Assembly: GCA_017849585.1 (NCBI GenBank)
Contig: JAFIGT010000001.1
Coordinates: 19,791-83,790 of the forward strand
Direction: 5' to 3'
DNA from: Verrucomicrobium sp.
GTDB taxonomy: Bacteria > Verrucomicrobiota > Verrucomicrobiia > Methylacidiphilales > UBA1321
Length of the DNA stretch: 64,000 nt
Part shown: piece after piece, positions 34,240 to 42,523 of the stretch
Layout: each line of letters begins with the position of its first letter
Numbering within the stretch: the first letter of the stretch is position 1
Notes under the pieces: generated by a model
Database searches by the model: none
What the model was told of the DNA's origin: nothing
What the model saw: only the letters and a program-made list of their open reading frames with translations
Made by a program: the position numbers and the translations under genes

Positions 34240-35559
34240 TTACGACTTCGCCACCAACCGCTCATTCAGCGCTAGTTGATGCGAGCGCCCCGAGCGCAAC
34301 GCCAGCACCTCGCCGACCAGAAACAGCGAGCCGGTCAGCAGCGTCGGTCCGTACTCAAACTCCTGCTCCAGCTCCGGCCAGATTTCCGCCAGCGTGGACG
34401 AGACCCGCACCGGCACGTCACCGCACAGCGGAACCAACTTCGCCGGATCGAGCGCGCGCTCATTTTGAATCGTCACCAGCGTCACCCGCTCCGCCAGCGC
34501 CAGCAGCTTCGGAAACATCTGCTCGTATTCCTTGTCCGCCAGAAAACCGCACACGAGATGATATCGTCGCTCGCCGTAGCACGCGCGCCACGTCGCCAGC
34601 AAACGCTCCAGCGCCGCCGGATTATGCGCCCCGTCAATCACGCACGGTGGCTCCTGTCGCAACACCTCGAACCGCCCCGGCCACGAGACATGACTGAGCC
34701 CGCCCCGGATCGCCTCCTCAAGGGTAGGCGAAAAATTCAACTGACCGCTCAATTGCCGCACAGCCGCCACCGCGCACGCCGCGTTATCCACCTGATGCGC
34801 CCCCAGCAATCCCAGCGTATAGTCCTCCCCATCGATCACCGCGATCTGCTTCCCGTCGCGCACCCCGCCATCGACCGCCGACACATCCAAGCCGATCAGG
34901 CACAGCGCCGACTTCTGCCGCATCGCTGCCGACGTAATCACCTCCAGCACCGCCGGAGTCTTCACCGCCGTCACCACCGGCACGCCCGGCTTGATGATCC
35001 CCGCCTTTTCGTACGCGATCTGCTCCAGCCGCGAACCCAGATGCGCCGTATGATCCAGCGCGATATTCGTGATGATCGAAACCTCGGGCGTGACGATATT
35101 GCTCGCATCCAGCCGGCCGCCGAGCCCCGTCTCCCACACCACCCACTCCACTTCGCTCCGCGCGAAATGCCACAGCGCCAGCCCCGTGATCACCTCAAAA
35201 AACGTCGGCGCCGCGCCCCCCGGCACCTGCTCCACCTCCGCGATCAGCGGCTTCAACACACCCATCCCCTCCGCCACCGCTTCCGGCGACATCGGCACCC
35301 CGTTCACCTGAATCCGTTCGCCAAGCGTGACCAGATGTGGCGACGTATACAACCCCACCCGGAAACCCGCCGCGCGCAAGATGGCCGCGCAAAACGCCGC
35401 CGTCGACCCCTTGCCATTCGTCCCCGCGATGTGAATGAACTTCAACTTCTCCTGCGGATTCCCCAACCGCCGCGCCAGCTCCTGCATATTCTCCAAGCCC
35501 AGCTTCACGCCGAAGCGCCGCACCTGGCCGAGAAAAGAAATGGCATCGTCGTAAGTCAT
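34240..35559 (-). CDS. folC: Folylpolyglutamate synthase / dihydrofolate synthase
   Basis: A 439-residue ATP-dependent Mur-ligase-like enzyme adding glutamate to folates. The P-loop is HIAGTNGKGSTAAFCAAIL, with LYTSPHLVTLGERIQVNG, VWETGLGGRLDASNIV, ITNIALDHTAHLG and VIDGAHNPAALERLL as in the family. The ATG at 35559 is preceded by a T-rich leader and a family C heptad arm 16 bases upstream, with no Shine-Dalgarno. It leads a leftward unit with the HAD gene 5 bases downstream. Confidence 0.95.
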   Translation of the reverse strand: MTYDDAISFLGQVRRFGVKLGLENMQELARRLGNPQEKLKFIHIAGTNGKGSTAAFCAAILRAAGFRVGLYTSPHLVTLGERIQVNGVPMSPEAVAEGMGVLKPLIAEVEQVPGGAAPTFFEVITGLALWHFARSEVEWVVWETGLGGRLDASNIVTPEVSIITNIALDHTAHLGSRLEQIAYEKAGIIKPGVPVVTAVKTPAVLEVITSAAMRQKSALCLIGLDVSAVDGGVRDGKQIAVIDGEDYTLGLLGAHQVDNAACAVAAVRQLSGQLNFSPTLEEAIRGGLSHVSWPGRFEVLRQEPPCVIDGAHNPAALERLLATWRACYGERRYHLVCGFLADKEYEQMFPKLLALAERVTLVTIQNERALDPAKLVPLCGDVPVRVSSTLAEIWPELEQEFEYGPTLLTGSLFLVGEVLALRSGRSHQLALNERLVAKS

Positions 35560-35574
35560 AAAACAAAGGCAAAA

Positions 35575-35606
35575 AGTTCTACGTACTAGGTTCTAAGTTC
35601 TACGTA
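35575..35606 (-). repeat. Heptad-repeat arm (family C) in front of folC
   Basis: On the plus strand this 32-base arm is built of AGTTCTA, CGTACTA, GGTTCTA, AGTTCTA and a partial CGTA. An inverted arm of equal length lies at 36653-36684 and matches at 26 of 32 positions without gaps. The two arms enclose the DUF2971 gene. Confidence 0.8.
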
Positions 35607-35699
35607 GAAAGGCAAGGCGCGAATGCACCCGCCAACATCACGCTGGACCCCACAACACTACCGCCACCCGTGTGATTCCGCGCGGGACCTCCGGTGTAG

Positions 35700-35720
35700 C
35701 CGAAGCCGGTGGCTTCGGCG
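35700..35720. repeat. GCCGAAGCC palindrome in the gap before folC
   Basis: A perfect 9-bp stem with loop GGT. The whole 35607-35837 gap is non-coding and filled with palindrome fragments, including an ACGCTGGACCCC piece at about 35641 that resembles the 28321 and 56463 elements. Confidence 0.6.
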
Positions 35721-35837
35721 GGCGCATGCCCCCACGACAGGGGCTTTCGGCAACGCTGAGCCGCAGTAGCAGGAGCCCCCTCTAGTGAGAGGGAAAGGAA
35801 ACGTGCGGTAGCACCGCGGAGCGCCGGGGTGTGTGAG

Positions 35838-36572
35838 CTATTTGGCCTCGAGCTCAGGAAAAGTCTGAATCGTGCGATCCTCGTCTATCACGAATCGGTA
35901 TTCGCTCTCATGCTCCTTGAGAAATTTGATGGCGATGTTCTGCCCAGGAAACTTTTGCCGCAGGTAGCGCTTAAGACAACTCGGATTCGAATTGTACTTC
36001 GCGCGAATACCGACAATTACCTCTCGTAATGCTTCTGGTGGAAAAGGGACAAAGTGCATCTCTTTATGAGCAATAAGGCCATTGAGTTCGACTATAATGC
36101 GGAACTCCTTCTCATATGACCAATCGCGAGACTTGTACCCATACGTTTTCGCAAGAATCTCATTTTTTATGTAGTTCCTATTCTGAATCAACTCCTCTCG
36201 CCATTCGATCCGCTGCCGATGGCTCTGACCTTTGCAATCTTGGTAACGCACAGAACATCCGGCCGCATTCGTACACTTCGCCAACTCTCCCAAAGAGAAA
36301 CCTAGCGCCAACCCGCTAGCGCTTTCGGCATAGTGTCCCCATAGCAATGTATTATGAATACCCTCCTCTTCCGAAAAACAGAGTATTCCGTACAAAGCAT
36401 TTTGTTTTTTTATTCTCTCACATCCCACATCAGGAATGACGGGATAGCAGTCAAAAAAATCATTCATCTTACCCCAAGTCGAAACCTTCAGCCGCTTCTC
36501 CTTGAGAACCTTCAAAGCAAATCTCTGCGGCAGGAACTTATGTATAATTGCCGAGTTCTTTTCATCACTCAT
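35838..36572 (-). CDS. DUF2971 family protein
   Basis: A 244-residue soluble protein. The family pattern is visible: KFLPQRFALKVLKEKRLKVSTWGKMNDFFDC at the start, ILCFSEEEGIHNTLLWGHYAESASGLALGF in the middle, VRYQDCKG, and KSRDWSYEKEFRIIVEL, with MHFVPFPPEALREVIVGI after it. DUF2971 proteins have no fixed function and often sit among mobile or defence genes. Here the gene is AT-richer than folC and ctpA, has a strong ribosome-binding site (GGAGG and GGGGG before the ATG at 36572, unlike its neighbours) and lies alone between inverted heptad arms. Transfer is likely; a defence role is only a possibility. Confidence 0.82.
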   Translation of the reverse strand: MSDEKNSAIIHKFLPQRFALKVLKEKRLKVSTWGKMNDFFDCYPVIPDVGCERIKKQNALYGILCFSEEEGIHNTLLWGHYAESASGLALGFSLGELAKCTNAAGCSVRYQDCKGQSHRQRIEWREELIQNRNYIKNEILAKTYGYKSRDWSYEKEFRIIVELNGLIAHKEMHFVPFPPEALREVIVGIRAKYNSNPSCLKRYLRQKFPGQNIAIKFLKEHESEYRFVIDEDRTIQTFPELEAK

Positions 36573-36652
36573 AATCCCCCTTTCCTCCATATGCCCCAAC
36601 TGTGGAACAGATTTGACCTGCGTCCAACCTGAAATCGCGCTTACTCATCCCC

Positions 36653-36684
36653 TACTTCGTACCTAGAACCTACTACCTAGAACT
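36653..36684 (+). repeat. Heptad-repeat arm (family C), inverted partner
   Basis: Inverted copy of 35575-35606 (26 of 32 matches, no gaps), 1 kb away, on the far side of the DUF2971 gene. On the plus strand its units end in ACC or ACT, the orientation seen just before start codons elsewhere; here the next rightward gene, ctpA, starts 290 bases later. The remainder of 36685-36973 holds no gene I can support. Confidence 0.75.
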
Positions 36685-36973
36685 ATTTTTGCGGCCTCGC
36701 CGCAAAAATCTCGCACACCTATCTCACTTAACAAACCTAAGCCTAACGTCGCCGCCCTCTTCCTGCTAAAAAGGATTCCATGCCCGGTGTCTCTTTATCG
36801 AAAACCAGCCCACGGCCCGGAACGGCGGCGATGGGGGCAGATTGGGAGCCTGAGCGGACTGTTGACGTCTGGAGCGGTTCGGAGCGCGCGTCCTTTTTTT
36901 CGACGGAGCACTCCGCCACTTTGTTATCGCAGGAAACTTTTACCGTGTTAGAAGTGAAAAGCCTCTCTGACCT

Positions 36974-38467
36974 ATGCCTCGGCGTTACTTACAGCTCCTG
37001 ATCCTGATCGCGGGCCTTTCCCTGCTCGGAAGCCTGGCCCTCACCGTGCCCTCGCTCATCGCGGCGGACCCGACCAAGCCTGCGCCGGTGAGGACCGCTC
37101 CCGCCGCACCAGCCACCGCCCCCACGAACGCCCCGGTCGCAGCTAAGCCCGCCCCCAAGCCGCCCGAGGACACCTACCAGTACTCGTTTCTCCTCTCGAA
37201 AGTCATCGAACTCATCCGCGAGCAATACGTCGACGAAGGCAAGGTCAGCTACAAGGACCTCACCTACGCCGCCCTGCGCGGCATGCTCTCCTCGCTCGAT
37301 CCCCACAGCCAGTTCCTCGATGAAGACAGCTTTGCCGAGATGCAAAAGGACACCAAGGGCGAGTTCAGCGGACTCGGCATCGTCGTCGGCATGAAGGACG
37401 GCAACCTGGTCGTCATCGCCCCGATGGAAGACACCCCCGGCTATCGCGCGGGCATCATGCCGGGCGACCGCATTCTCAAGATCGAGGGCAAGGCGACGGA
37501 AAAGATGTCGCTGCTCAACGCCATCAAAAAACTCAAGGGCCAGCGCGGCGAGAAGGTGAAGCTCACCCTCATGCATCCGCCCAAGACGGACGACAAGGAC
37601 AGCAAAGAGAAATCCGCCAAGACAAAAGACAGCAAGGACGCGAAGGAAAAAAATCTCGGTCAGGTCTACGAAGTTGAACTCACCCGCGAACTGATCAAGG
37701 TCCCCACCGTGCGCGACGCGAAGCTCCTCCCGTCCGACCTCACCGGCGACGACAAGATCGGTTACATCCGGCTCGAACAATTCGGCGAGAACACCCCGCA
37801 GGAATTCGAGGACGCCCTCGTGAAGCTCGAAGGTCAGGGCATGCAAGCGCTCGTCATCGATCTCCGCAACAACCCCGGCGGCCTGCTCGATTCCGCCGTG
37901 GAAGTCGCCGGCAAATTCCTCCCCTCCGGCCAGGTCGTCGTCTCGACGCAGGGCCGTCTCGCGGAACAGAATTACGAATACCGCGCGCGCGGCATGAAGA
38001 AGCACCCGAACTATCCCATCGCCGTCCTCATCAACGGCTACAGCGCGAGCGGATCGGAAATCGTCGCGGGCGCACTGAAGGATCTCAACCGCGCCGTGCT
38101 CGTCGGCGAAACCACCTTCGGCAAGGGCTCCGTGCAGAGTGTGCAGGATCTCGGCAACGGCATCGGCCTGCGCCTCACCACCGCGAAATATTACACCCCG
38201 AGCAAAAAGACCATCCACGAAGTCGGCGTGCCGCCCGACATCTACGCGCCCATCAGCGAGACGGAAGAACGCGGCCTCATGATGGCCCGCTCGCCCCAAC
38301 TCCTCTCCGCCGAGGAGAAGCAGGAAATCCGCAACCTGCGCGACTCGCAACTCGACCGCGCCATCGGCTCGCTCAAGAGCATCCGCATTTACAACCAGCG
38401 GCAACAACAAACCGCCCCGGCCACCAACGCTCCTGCGGTCCCGCCCGCCACCATTCCGAAATCGTGA
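36974..38467 (+). CDS. Carboxyl-terminal processing protease (S41 family)
   Basis: A 497-residue periplasmic protease. Order: N-terminal membrane segment or signal peptide (about 5-30), Ala/Pro-rich linker (about 32-62), helical region with SSLDPHSQFLDEDSFAEM, PDZ domain (about 110-195, GLGIVVGMKDGNLVVIAPMEDTPGYRAGIMPGDRIL), a charged insertion of about 30 residues inside the PDZ-peptidase junction (Lys/Asp-rich), and the S41 domain. The catalytic pair is probably Ser359 in NGYSASGSE and Lys384 in GETTFGKGSVQ, 25 residues apart as in Prc. Probable roles are tail-specific proteolysis and envelope quality control. It is a single-gene unit ahead of tsaD. Confidence 0.94.
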   Translation: MPRRYLQLLILIAGLSLLGSLALTVPSLIAADPTKPAPVRTAPAAPATAPTNAPVAAKPAPKPPEDTYQYSFLLSKVIELIREQYVDEGKVSYKDLTYAALRGMLSSLDPHSQFLDEDSFAEMQKDTKGEFSGLGIVVGMKDGNLVVIAPMEDTPGYRAGIMPGDRILKIEGKATEKMSLLNAIKKLKGQRGEKVKLTLMHPPKTDDKDSKEKSAKTKDSKDAKEKNLGQVYEVELTRELIKVPTVRDAKLLPSDLTGDDKIGYIRLEQFGENTPQEFEDALVKLEGQGMQALVIDLRNNPGGLLDSAVEVAGKFLPSGQVVVSTQGRLAEQNYEYRARGMKKHPNYPIAVLINGYSASGSEIVAGALKDLNRAVLVGETTFGKGSVQSVQDLGNGIGLRLTTAKYYTPSKKTIHEVGVPPDIYAPISETEERGLMMARSPQLLSAEEKQEIRNLRDSQLDRAIGSLKSIRIYNQRQQQTAPATNAPAVPPATIPKS

Positions 38468-38476
38468 TCGCACATG

Positions 38477-38611
38477 AAAGTCAAAACTCAAAGGTCAAAA
38501 GTCAAAGCGACAGCGCAAAAGTTAAAAGCGCTGAAGCTCGGGACATTGACCAGCGTGCAGGACATGGCCGAATCCGAATTTTTGACTTTTGACCTCTAAA
38601 CTTTTGACTTT
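38477..38611. repeat. Inverted pair of heptad-repeat arms (family B) between ctpA-like gene and tsaD
   Basis: Left arm 38477-38506 is made of AGTCAAA, ACTCAAA, GGTCAAA and AGTCAAA units, starting 9 bases after the protease stop. Right arm 38581-38611 is its inverted copy, identical over the first 15 and last 10 positions. The right arm ends 8 bases before the tsaD ATG, in the orientation seen at the other genes; the leader (CCCACCCC) has no Shine-Dalgarno. The 74-base spacer has one further AAAGTTAAAAG unit. Confidence 0.82.
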
Positions 38612-38619
38612 CCCACCCC

Positions 38620-39696
38620 ATGCGCGTTCTTGGTATTGAAACCTCCTGCGACGAAACCGCCGTCTCTGTGGTCGAAGCGCAGATCGGCAAGACCGGCATT
38701 CTCGCGAACGTCGTCAGCTCCCAGATCCGCCTGCACGAACAATTCGGCGGCATCGTTCCCGAAGTCGCCACACGCGAACACCTCCGCAATCTCCCGCAAC
38801 TCGTCCCCGGTCTCCTCACCCAATCCCGCATCCGGCTCGACGACCTCGACGCCATCGCCGTCACACAAGGGCCCGGCCTCGCCACTTCGCTACTCATCGG
38901 CTACTCCTACGCGCGCGCCCTCGGCCTCGCGGCAGACATCCCCGTCTGCGGCGTGAACCATCTCGAAGGCCACCTCTTCTCCCCGTTCCTCGCGCTCTCG
39001 CAGAAAGTCGAATTCCCCTTCATCGGCCTCATCGTCAGCGGCGGCCACACGCTGCTCGTCCACGCGAAGGGGTGGAATCATTATGAGAAACTCGGCGGCA
39101 CCGTCGATGACGCCGCCGGAGAGGCCTTCGACAAAGTCGCGCGGCTCATGGATATTTCCTATCCCGGCGGCCCCAAGATCGAAAAGCTCGCCCGCACCGG
39201 CAATGCCGAAGCCTACGCCTTCCCGCGTTCGTTTCCGCAAAAGGACAACTTCAATTTCAGCTTCAGCGGACTCAAAACCTCCGTGCGCTATTTCTTCGAG
39301 AAGAACCCGCAAGCCCACGATGACAACGCGTGGAAAGCCGATCTCTGCGCCTCGTTCCAAAGCGCCGTCGTCGATGTGCTCGCCCGTAAGGCCGGCAACG
39401 CCCTCGCCGCCACCGGCTGCAAACGGCTCGTCGCCTCCGGCGGCGTCCTCTGCAACAACGCGCTGCGCGTTGCCCTCGCGCAAGCCTGTGCCGAACAAGG
39501 AGCCAACCTCCTCGTTGCCGATCCGAAACTCTGCACCGACAACGCCGCCATGATCGCCGCCACCGCCGCCGAAAAAATGGCCGCCGGAATTCCCCTCACC
39601 CTCGCCACCGACATCGATCCCAACCTGAGCCTCTTCAAACGCCCCGGCAGCACCGCCGCCGTGAAAAACAAAGAGAAACTCATGCGCCAACGCTGA
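38620..39696 (+). CDS. tsaD: tRNA N6-threonylcarbamoyladenosine transferase TsaD
   Basis: A 358-residue ASKHA-fold enzyme transferring threonylcarbamoyl to A37 of ANN-decoding tRNAs. Visible: MRVLGIETSCDETAVSVVE, VTQGPGLATSLLIGYSYA, the iron-binding motif VNHLEGHLFSP, IVSGGHTLLV, DDAAGEAFDKVARLM, NFSFSGLKTSVRYF and SGGVLCNNALR. Complete length. Cooperating tsaB, tsaC and tsaE are not in the window. The start follows directly on a heptad arm. Confidence 0.96.
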   Translation: MRVLGIETSCDETAVSVVEAQIGKTGILANVVSSQIRLHEQFGGIVPEVATREHLRNLPQLVPGLLTQSRIRLDDLDAIAVTQGPGLATSLLIGYSYARALGLAADIPVCGVNHLEGHLFSPFLALSQKVEFPFIGLIVSGGHTLLVHAKGWNHYEKLGGTVDDAAGEAFDKVARLMDISYPGGPKIEKLARTGNAEAYAFPRSFPQKDNFNFSFSGLKTSVRYFFEKNPQAHDDNAWKADLCASFQSAVVDVLARKAGNALAATGCKRLVASGGVLCNNALRVALAQACAEQGANLLVADPKLCTDNAAMIAATAAEKMAAGIPLTLATDIDPNLSLFKRPGSTAAVKNKEKLMRQR

Positions 39697-39817
39697 CACG
39701 AGACCTCGTTCAATTCTGAACTCCCCTATTAGCGCTACCGATCAGTAGCCAATCAAAATCGCGTCCCTCGTTGCGAATACCGCGCAACTTTATCTCATAC
39801 CCGCCGTTTAATAAGAC

Positions 39818-40363
39818 ATGGGAAATAAATCGCTTCTCGTGATCGGGGTTCTGGCCCTGGTGTGGGGGTTCGGGGTATCGGTGCAGGCTGGACCAAATAC
39901 CGTCGACTTCTATCTGACCACGCCAGACCAATACAAGGGTCTCATGATCAACCTGGATGTCAAAGGTGTCCGTCCCGTTGAATTCAAAAGCCCCATCCCT
40001 GAGCTGGCCTTCTTCCAGATGACCACTTGGGATAAACAAAAGAACCGTCCCGGCGGCCACATCATGCTCGTCGCTCCCGCTACGGAATCGACCAACATCA
40101 TGCGCAAATACGGCGACGACATGCGTCGTGGCGGCGATGTCGACCGCATGCGCGGCCTGCTGATTCTCAGCCCCGGCGGCCCTGAAGGCCCAGCCCCTAC
40201 CGACGCCCCCGCACCGCCACAAGGCCATCGCCCTCGCGGCCCGCATCGCCAGATGTGGATGATCGATTATGAAGGCCGCTGCAGCGCCATCATCGAGGCG
40301 CACAAAGCCGAAATGGAGAGAGTTCCCCAAATCGAAAAAGGTCCCGCACCCGACAATAAGTAA
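39818..40363 (+). CDS. Uncharacterised secreted protein with Pro/Gly-rich linker
   Basis: A 181-residue exported protein I do not recognise. A signal peptide (LLVIGVLALVWGFGVSVQAG) is followed by a beta-rich domain of about 75 residues: NTVDFYLTTPDQYKGLMINLDVKGV and GGHIMLVAPA. Then comes a Pro/Gly/Arg-rich linker (GPEGPAPTDAPAPPQGHRPRG) and a short C-terminal segment ending in charged residues. A good intrinsic terminator follows 20 bases after the stop, so it is a real monocistronic unit. The first domain may bind nucleic acid or sugar, but I see no motif to support this. Confidence 0.75.
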   Translation: MGNKSLLVIGVLALVWGFGVSVQAGPNTVDFYLTTPDQYKGLMINLDVKGVRPVEFKSPIPELAFFQMTTWDKQKNRPGGHIMLVAPATESTNIMRKYGDDMRRGGDVDRMRGLLILSPGGPEGPAPTDAPAPPQGHRPRGPHRQMWMIDYEGRCSAIIEAHKAEMERVPQIEKGPAPDNK

Positions 40364-40383
40364 TCCGCCACGCGCACCATTTC

Positions 40384-40422
40384 ATGAACGGCAAGGGGAT
40401 CGTTCCCTGCCGTTCATTCTTT
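40384..40422 (+). terminator. Rho-independent terminator after the secreted protein gene
   Basis: ATGAACGGCA(A)GGG pairs with CCCTGCCGTTCAT around a 7-base loop, with one bulged A, and is followed by TCTTT. Confidence 0.8.
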
Positions 40423-40491
40423 GCACCCTGAAACGCCTTCATACTCGGCGCTCTCGAGAGCTTGCAGTATTTCAGCCTTTAGGTGACTGAC

Positions 40492-41139
40492 TTACTTCGC
40501 GAGAAACTCCGGCAACACGCCCTTCGCCTCGCTCACGCGATTGAAAACGAAAATCGAATATGGCACCAATCCCGCGAGCGTCTCGGCATTCGTCGCGAAC
40601 GCTTGCGGATAGGCCGCCGCACTCGAATCAGCGAGTCCCGCATTCAACACAATCCCCACAATCGGCACGCCAGAGCGTTCGATGCTTTCGATGGTGAGCA
40701 GTGTGTGATTGATCGTCCCCAGTCCCGCTCGCGCCACGATGAGCGCGGGCAGTTTCATTTCCACGGCCCAATCGCGCACCAGCTTCTTGCCATCGAGCGG
40801 CACGAGCCAGCCGCCCACTCCTTCCACCGCAAGATGTGTGAACCGCGCGCGCGCGGAATCGATGCTCGCGTTCATCGCGTCCCAATCGAACGGCATGCGA
40901 TCCACCCGCGTCGCCACATGCGGCGCGACGGGTGAAGGAAAACGAATCGGATTCACTTCCGCGAGCGTGAGTTCATTGTCCGCCGCCGCGCGCAACGCCT
41001 CGGCATCTTCCGTTCCACCGCACGAGATCGGCTTGATCCCCGCCGCGTGAAATCCCCGCTGCCGCCATTGGCGCACGAGCCACGCGGAAAAGTAGGTCTT
41101 GCCGATTTCAGTGTCCGTTCCAGTGACGAATAAATGCAT
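40492..41139 (-). CDS. bioD: Dethiobiotin synthetase
   Basis: A 215-residue ATP-dependent carboxylase of biotin synthesis. The P-loop is FVTGTDTEIGKTYFSAWL, KPISCGGTEDAEAL forms the diaminopelargonate side, VEGVGGWLVPLDGKKLVRDWA and LGTINHTLLTIESIERSG are as in the family. There are no other bio genes beside it. The ATG at 41139 stands 7 bases from a heptad arm and has no Shine-Dalgarno. A glycosyltransferase gene lies upstream on the same strand. Confidence 0.93.
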   Translation of the reverse strand: MHLFVTGTDTEIGKTYFSAWLVRQWRQRGFHAAGIKPISCGGTEDAEALRAAADNELTLAEVNPIRFPSPVAPHVATRVDRMPFDWDAMNASIDSARARFTHLAVEGVGGWLVPLDGKKLVRDWAVEMKLPALIVARAGLGTINHTLLTIESIERSGVPIVGIVLNAGLADSSAAAYPQAFATNAETLAGLVPYSIFVFNRVSEAKGVLPEFLAK

Positions 41140-41145
41140 GACGGA

Positions 41146-41252
41146 AGTACTAGGTATTAAGTTCTAGGTTCTAAGTAAAAGGCAAAAGGTGCGAGCGTTC
41201 CAGAAAGTAGGGAATCATCATACTTAGTACCTAGAACCTCGTACTTAGAACT
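41146..41252. repeat. Inverted pair of heptad-repeat arms (family C) in front of bioD
   Basis: Arms at 41146-41177 and 41221-41252 are inverted copies with 26 of 32 matches and no gaps, separated by 43 bases. Units on the plus strand of the left arm are AGTACTA, GGTATTA, AGTTCTA, GGTTCTA and AGTA. One arm is 7 bases from the bioD start; the other is 5 bases from the end of the glycosyltransferase gene. Arm length and degree of match equal those of the pair around the DUF2971 gene. Confidence 0.82.
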
Positions 41253-41257
41253 TGTCT

Positions 41258-42421
41258 TCATCCAATCTTCGCCTGATCGAGCAAATCCTGGCACACCTTC
41301 TTCGCCTCGAAGTATGTCTCCGCGAGAGCCCGCGCGGCTTTCTGGTGTGCGGGATAATTCGCATTGATCCGGTCAATACCCGAGACCGCTTCCTCCATCG
41401 TGGAAAAAGCGAGCACGCCTTCTCCCGCCGGAATGTACGCGCTCCATCCGGTTTCCTGCACAATCGCGGGACGGCCCAGCGCGAGGTAGCAGGCCGTGCG
41501 GCAACTAAACCAACCCGTGCGACCCGAGACATACCCGTGCTTCGCGACGCTCCACTCGGCTTTCGACGAGAGCAGAAAATCGCGATAGGTGAGATGATCC
41601 GGCGTCACTTCATCCGGCTCGAGAATCGTCCAACCAAGATCGCGCAACATCGCGTCCGGCCGCTTGCTACCCACACCCTTGCCCATCACCATCGCGAGCG
41701 GTTGCGATGTGCGATGCGGCAGCTCCTTGAACTTGTCGAACTCGAGATCCTTCTGTCCCCAGACTTGGCCGTTCCACTGCTTCGGCGCATAGCTGGCCCA
41801 ATTCATCACCGTGGTATAGCGATCCATCGGCGCTTCGCTCGCGAATGGCCAATAATCGAGCGCGATCGGCTGCACCGTTTTCTTCCACGCGATGCCCGTC
41901 TCCGGCACGAGCGTGCCCGGCCCGCCGACATTGAGGCCGAAGGTGAAATGACTGTCGTGAGCGCGAATGCGCGCGTTGTAATCGGCCTGCTTTTCGTCGA
42001 GCAATCCGATGTGGCAGAACATCGGGTCGCCATCGATGAACATCTGGTGCTTCACGCCGAAATCGTAATCACGCAACCACCCCGCGCTCGACACGTTGAT
42101 GAGCAGGTCGCTGTTCTTGATCAAATCCCGCGCCGCCACTTCGCCAGCGCCATGAAACTTCCCGTCCGCCCCATTGCGATAAATCCACCGGTCGCCAAAG
42201 CCGAACTCGGTCATCATCTTGCCGAGATAGTTCACGTTGTACGTGCAGTCTTCGGAGATCGTCTGCTTGATTGGGTCATACGGCCACGCGCCCGAATCTT
42301 CCAAGTACCACACATCATGTCCGAGATCGCGAAAACCGATCAGGTACTGGATATAATCCCAAATCACTCCGCCAAAAGAATATTGGCCCAACAGGCCGGT
42401 AATCACAATGCGCACAGCCAT
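41258..42421 (-). CDS. Glycosyltransferase-like protein (GT-B fold, unassigned family)
   Basis: A 387-residue protein. The N-terminus RIVITGLLGQYSFGGVIWDYIQYLIGFRDLGHDVWYLEDSGAW resembles GT-B enzymes that begin with a Gly-rich loop. The C-terminal half has the CgeB/GT4-like ending SGRTGWFSCRTACYLALGRPAIVQETGWSAYIPAGEGVLAFSTMEEAVSGIDRI, where GxPAIVQETG takes the place of the usual donor-sugar glutamate motif. There is no signal peptide. It precedes bioD on the same strand, but the heptad element lies between them and probably marks separate regulation. Substrate unknown. Confidence 0.72.
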   Translation of the reverse strand: MAVRIVITGLLGQYSFGGVIWDYIQYLIGFRDLGHDVWYLEDSGAWPYDPIKQTISEDCTYNVNYLGKMMTEFGFGDRWIYRNGADGKFHGAGEVAARDLIKNSDLLINVSSAGWLRDYDFGVKHQMFIDGDPMFCHIGLLDEKQADYNARIRAHDSHFTFGLNVGGPGTLVPETGIAWKKTVQPIALDYWPFASEAPMDRYTTVMNWASYAPKQWNGQVWGQKDLEFDKFKELPHRTSQPLAMVMGKGVGSKRPDAMLRDLGWTILEPDEVTPDHLTYRDFLLSSKAEWSVAKHGYVSGRTGWFSCRTACYLALGRPAIVQETGWSAYIPAGEGVLAFSTMEEAVSGIDRINANYPAHQKAARALAETYFEAKKVCQDLLDQAKIG

Positions 42422-42464
42422 TCACACTACCGAACACCCGCCCGCGCATCCATCACGAATCGAC

Positions 42465-42503
42465 AAAAAAAGCGGCCGCCCCCTTCCGGGAACGACCGCT
42501 TTC
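42465..42503 (-). terminator. Rho-independent terminator of the leftward secreted-protein gene
   Basis: On the minus strand AAAGCGGTCGTTCCC pairs with GGGGGCGGCCGCTTT (G-T pairs allowed) around loop GGAA, ending in seven T residues. It lies 21 bases after the stop at 42524. Confidence 0.88.
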
Positions 42504-42523
42504 ACCAGAATCAGCCCCAAAAA

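Noticed and set aside
35838..36572. Complete mobile element or defence island around the DUF2971 gene
   Set aside because: No transposase, integrase, restriction or toxin-antitoxin gene is adjacent; only the inverted arms and base composition point to mobility, so I report it as an observation and not as a mobile element.
36780..37001. 73-codon rightward frame before the S41 protease, with AAAAAGGATT upstream
   Set aside because: It overlaps the protease start in another frame and has no hydrophobic or conserved segment; kept out for lack of support.
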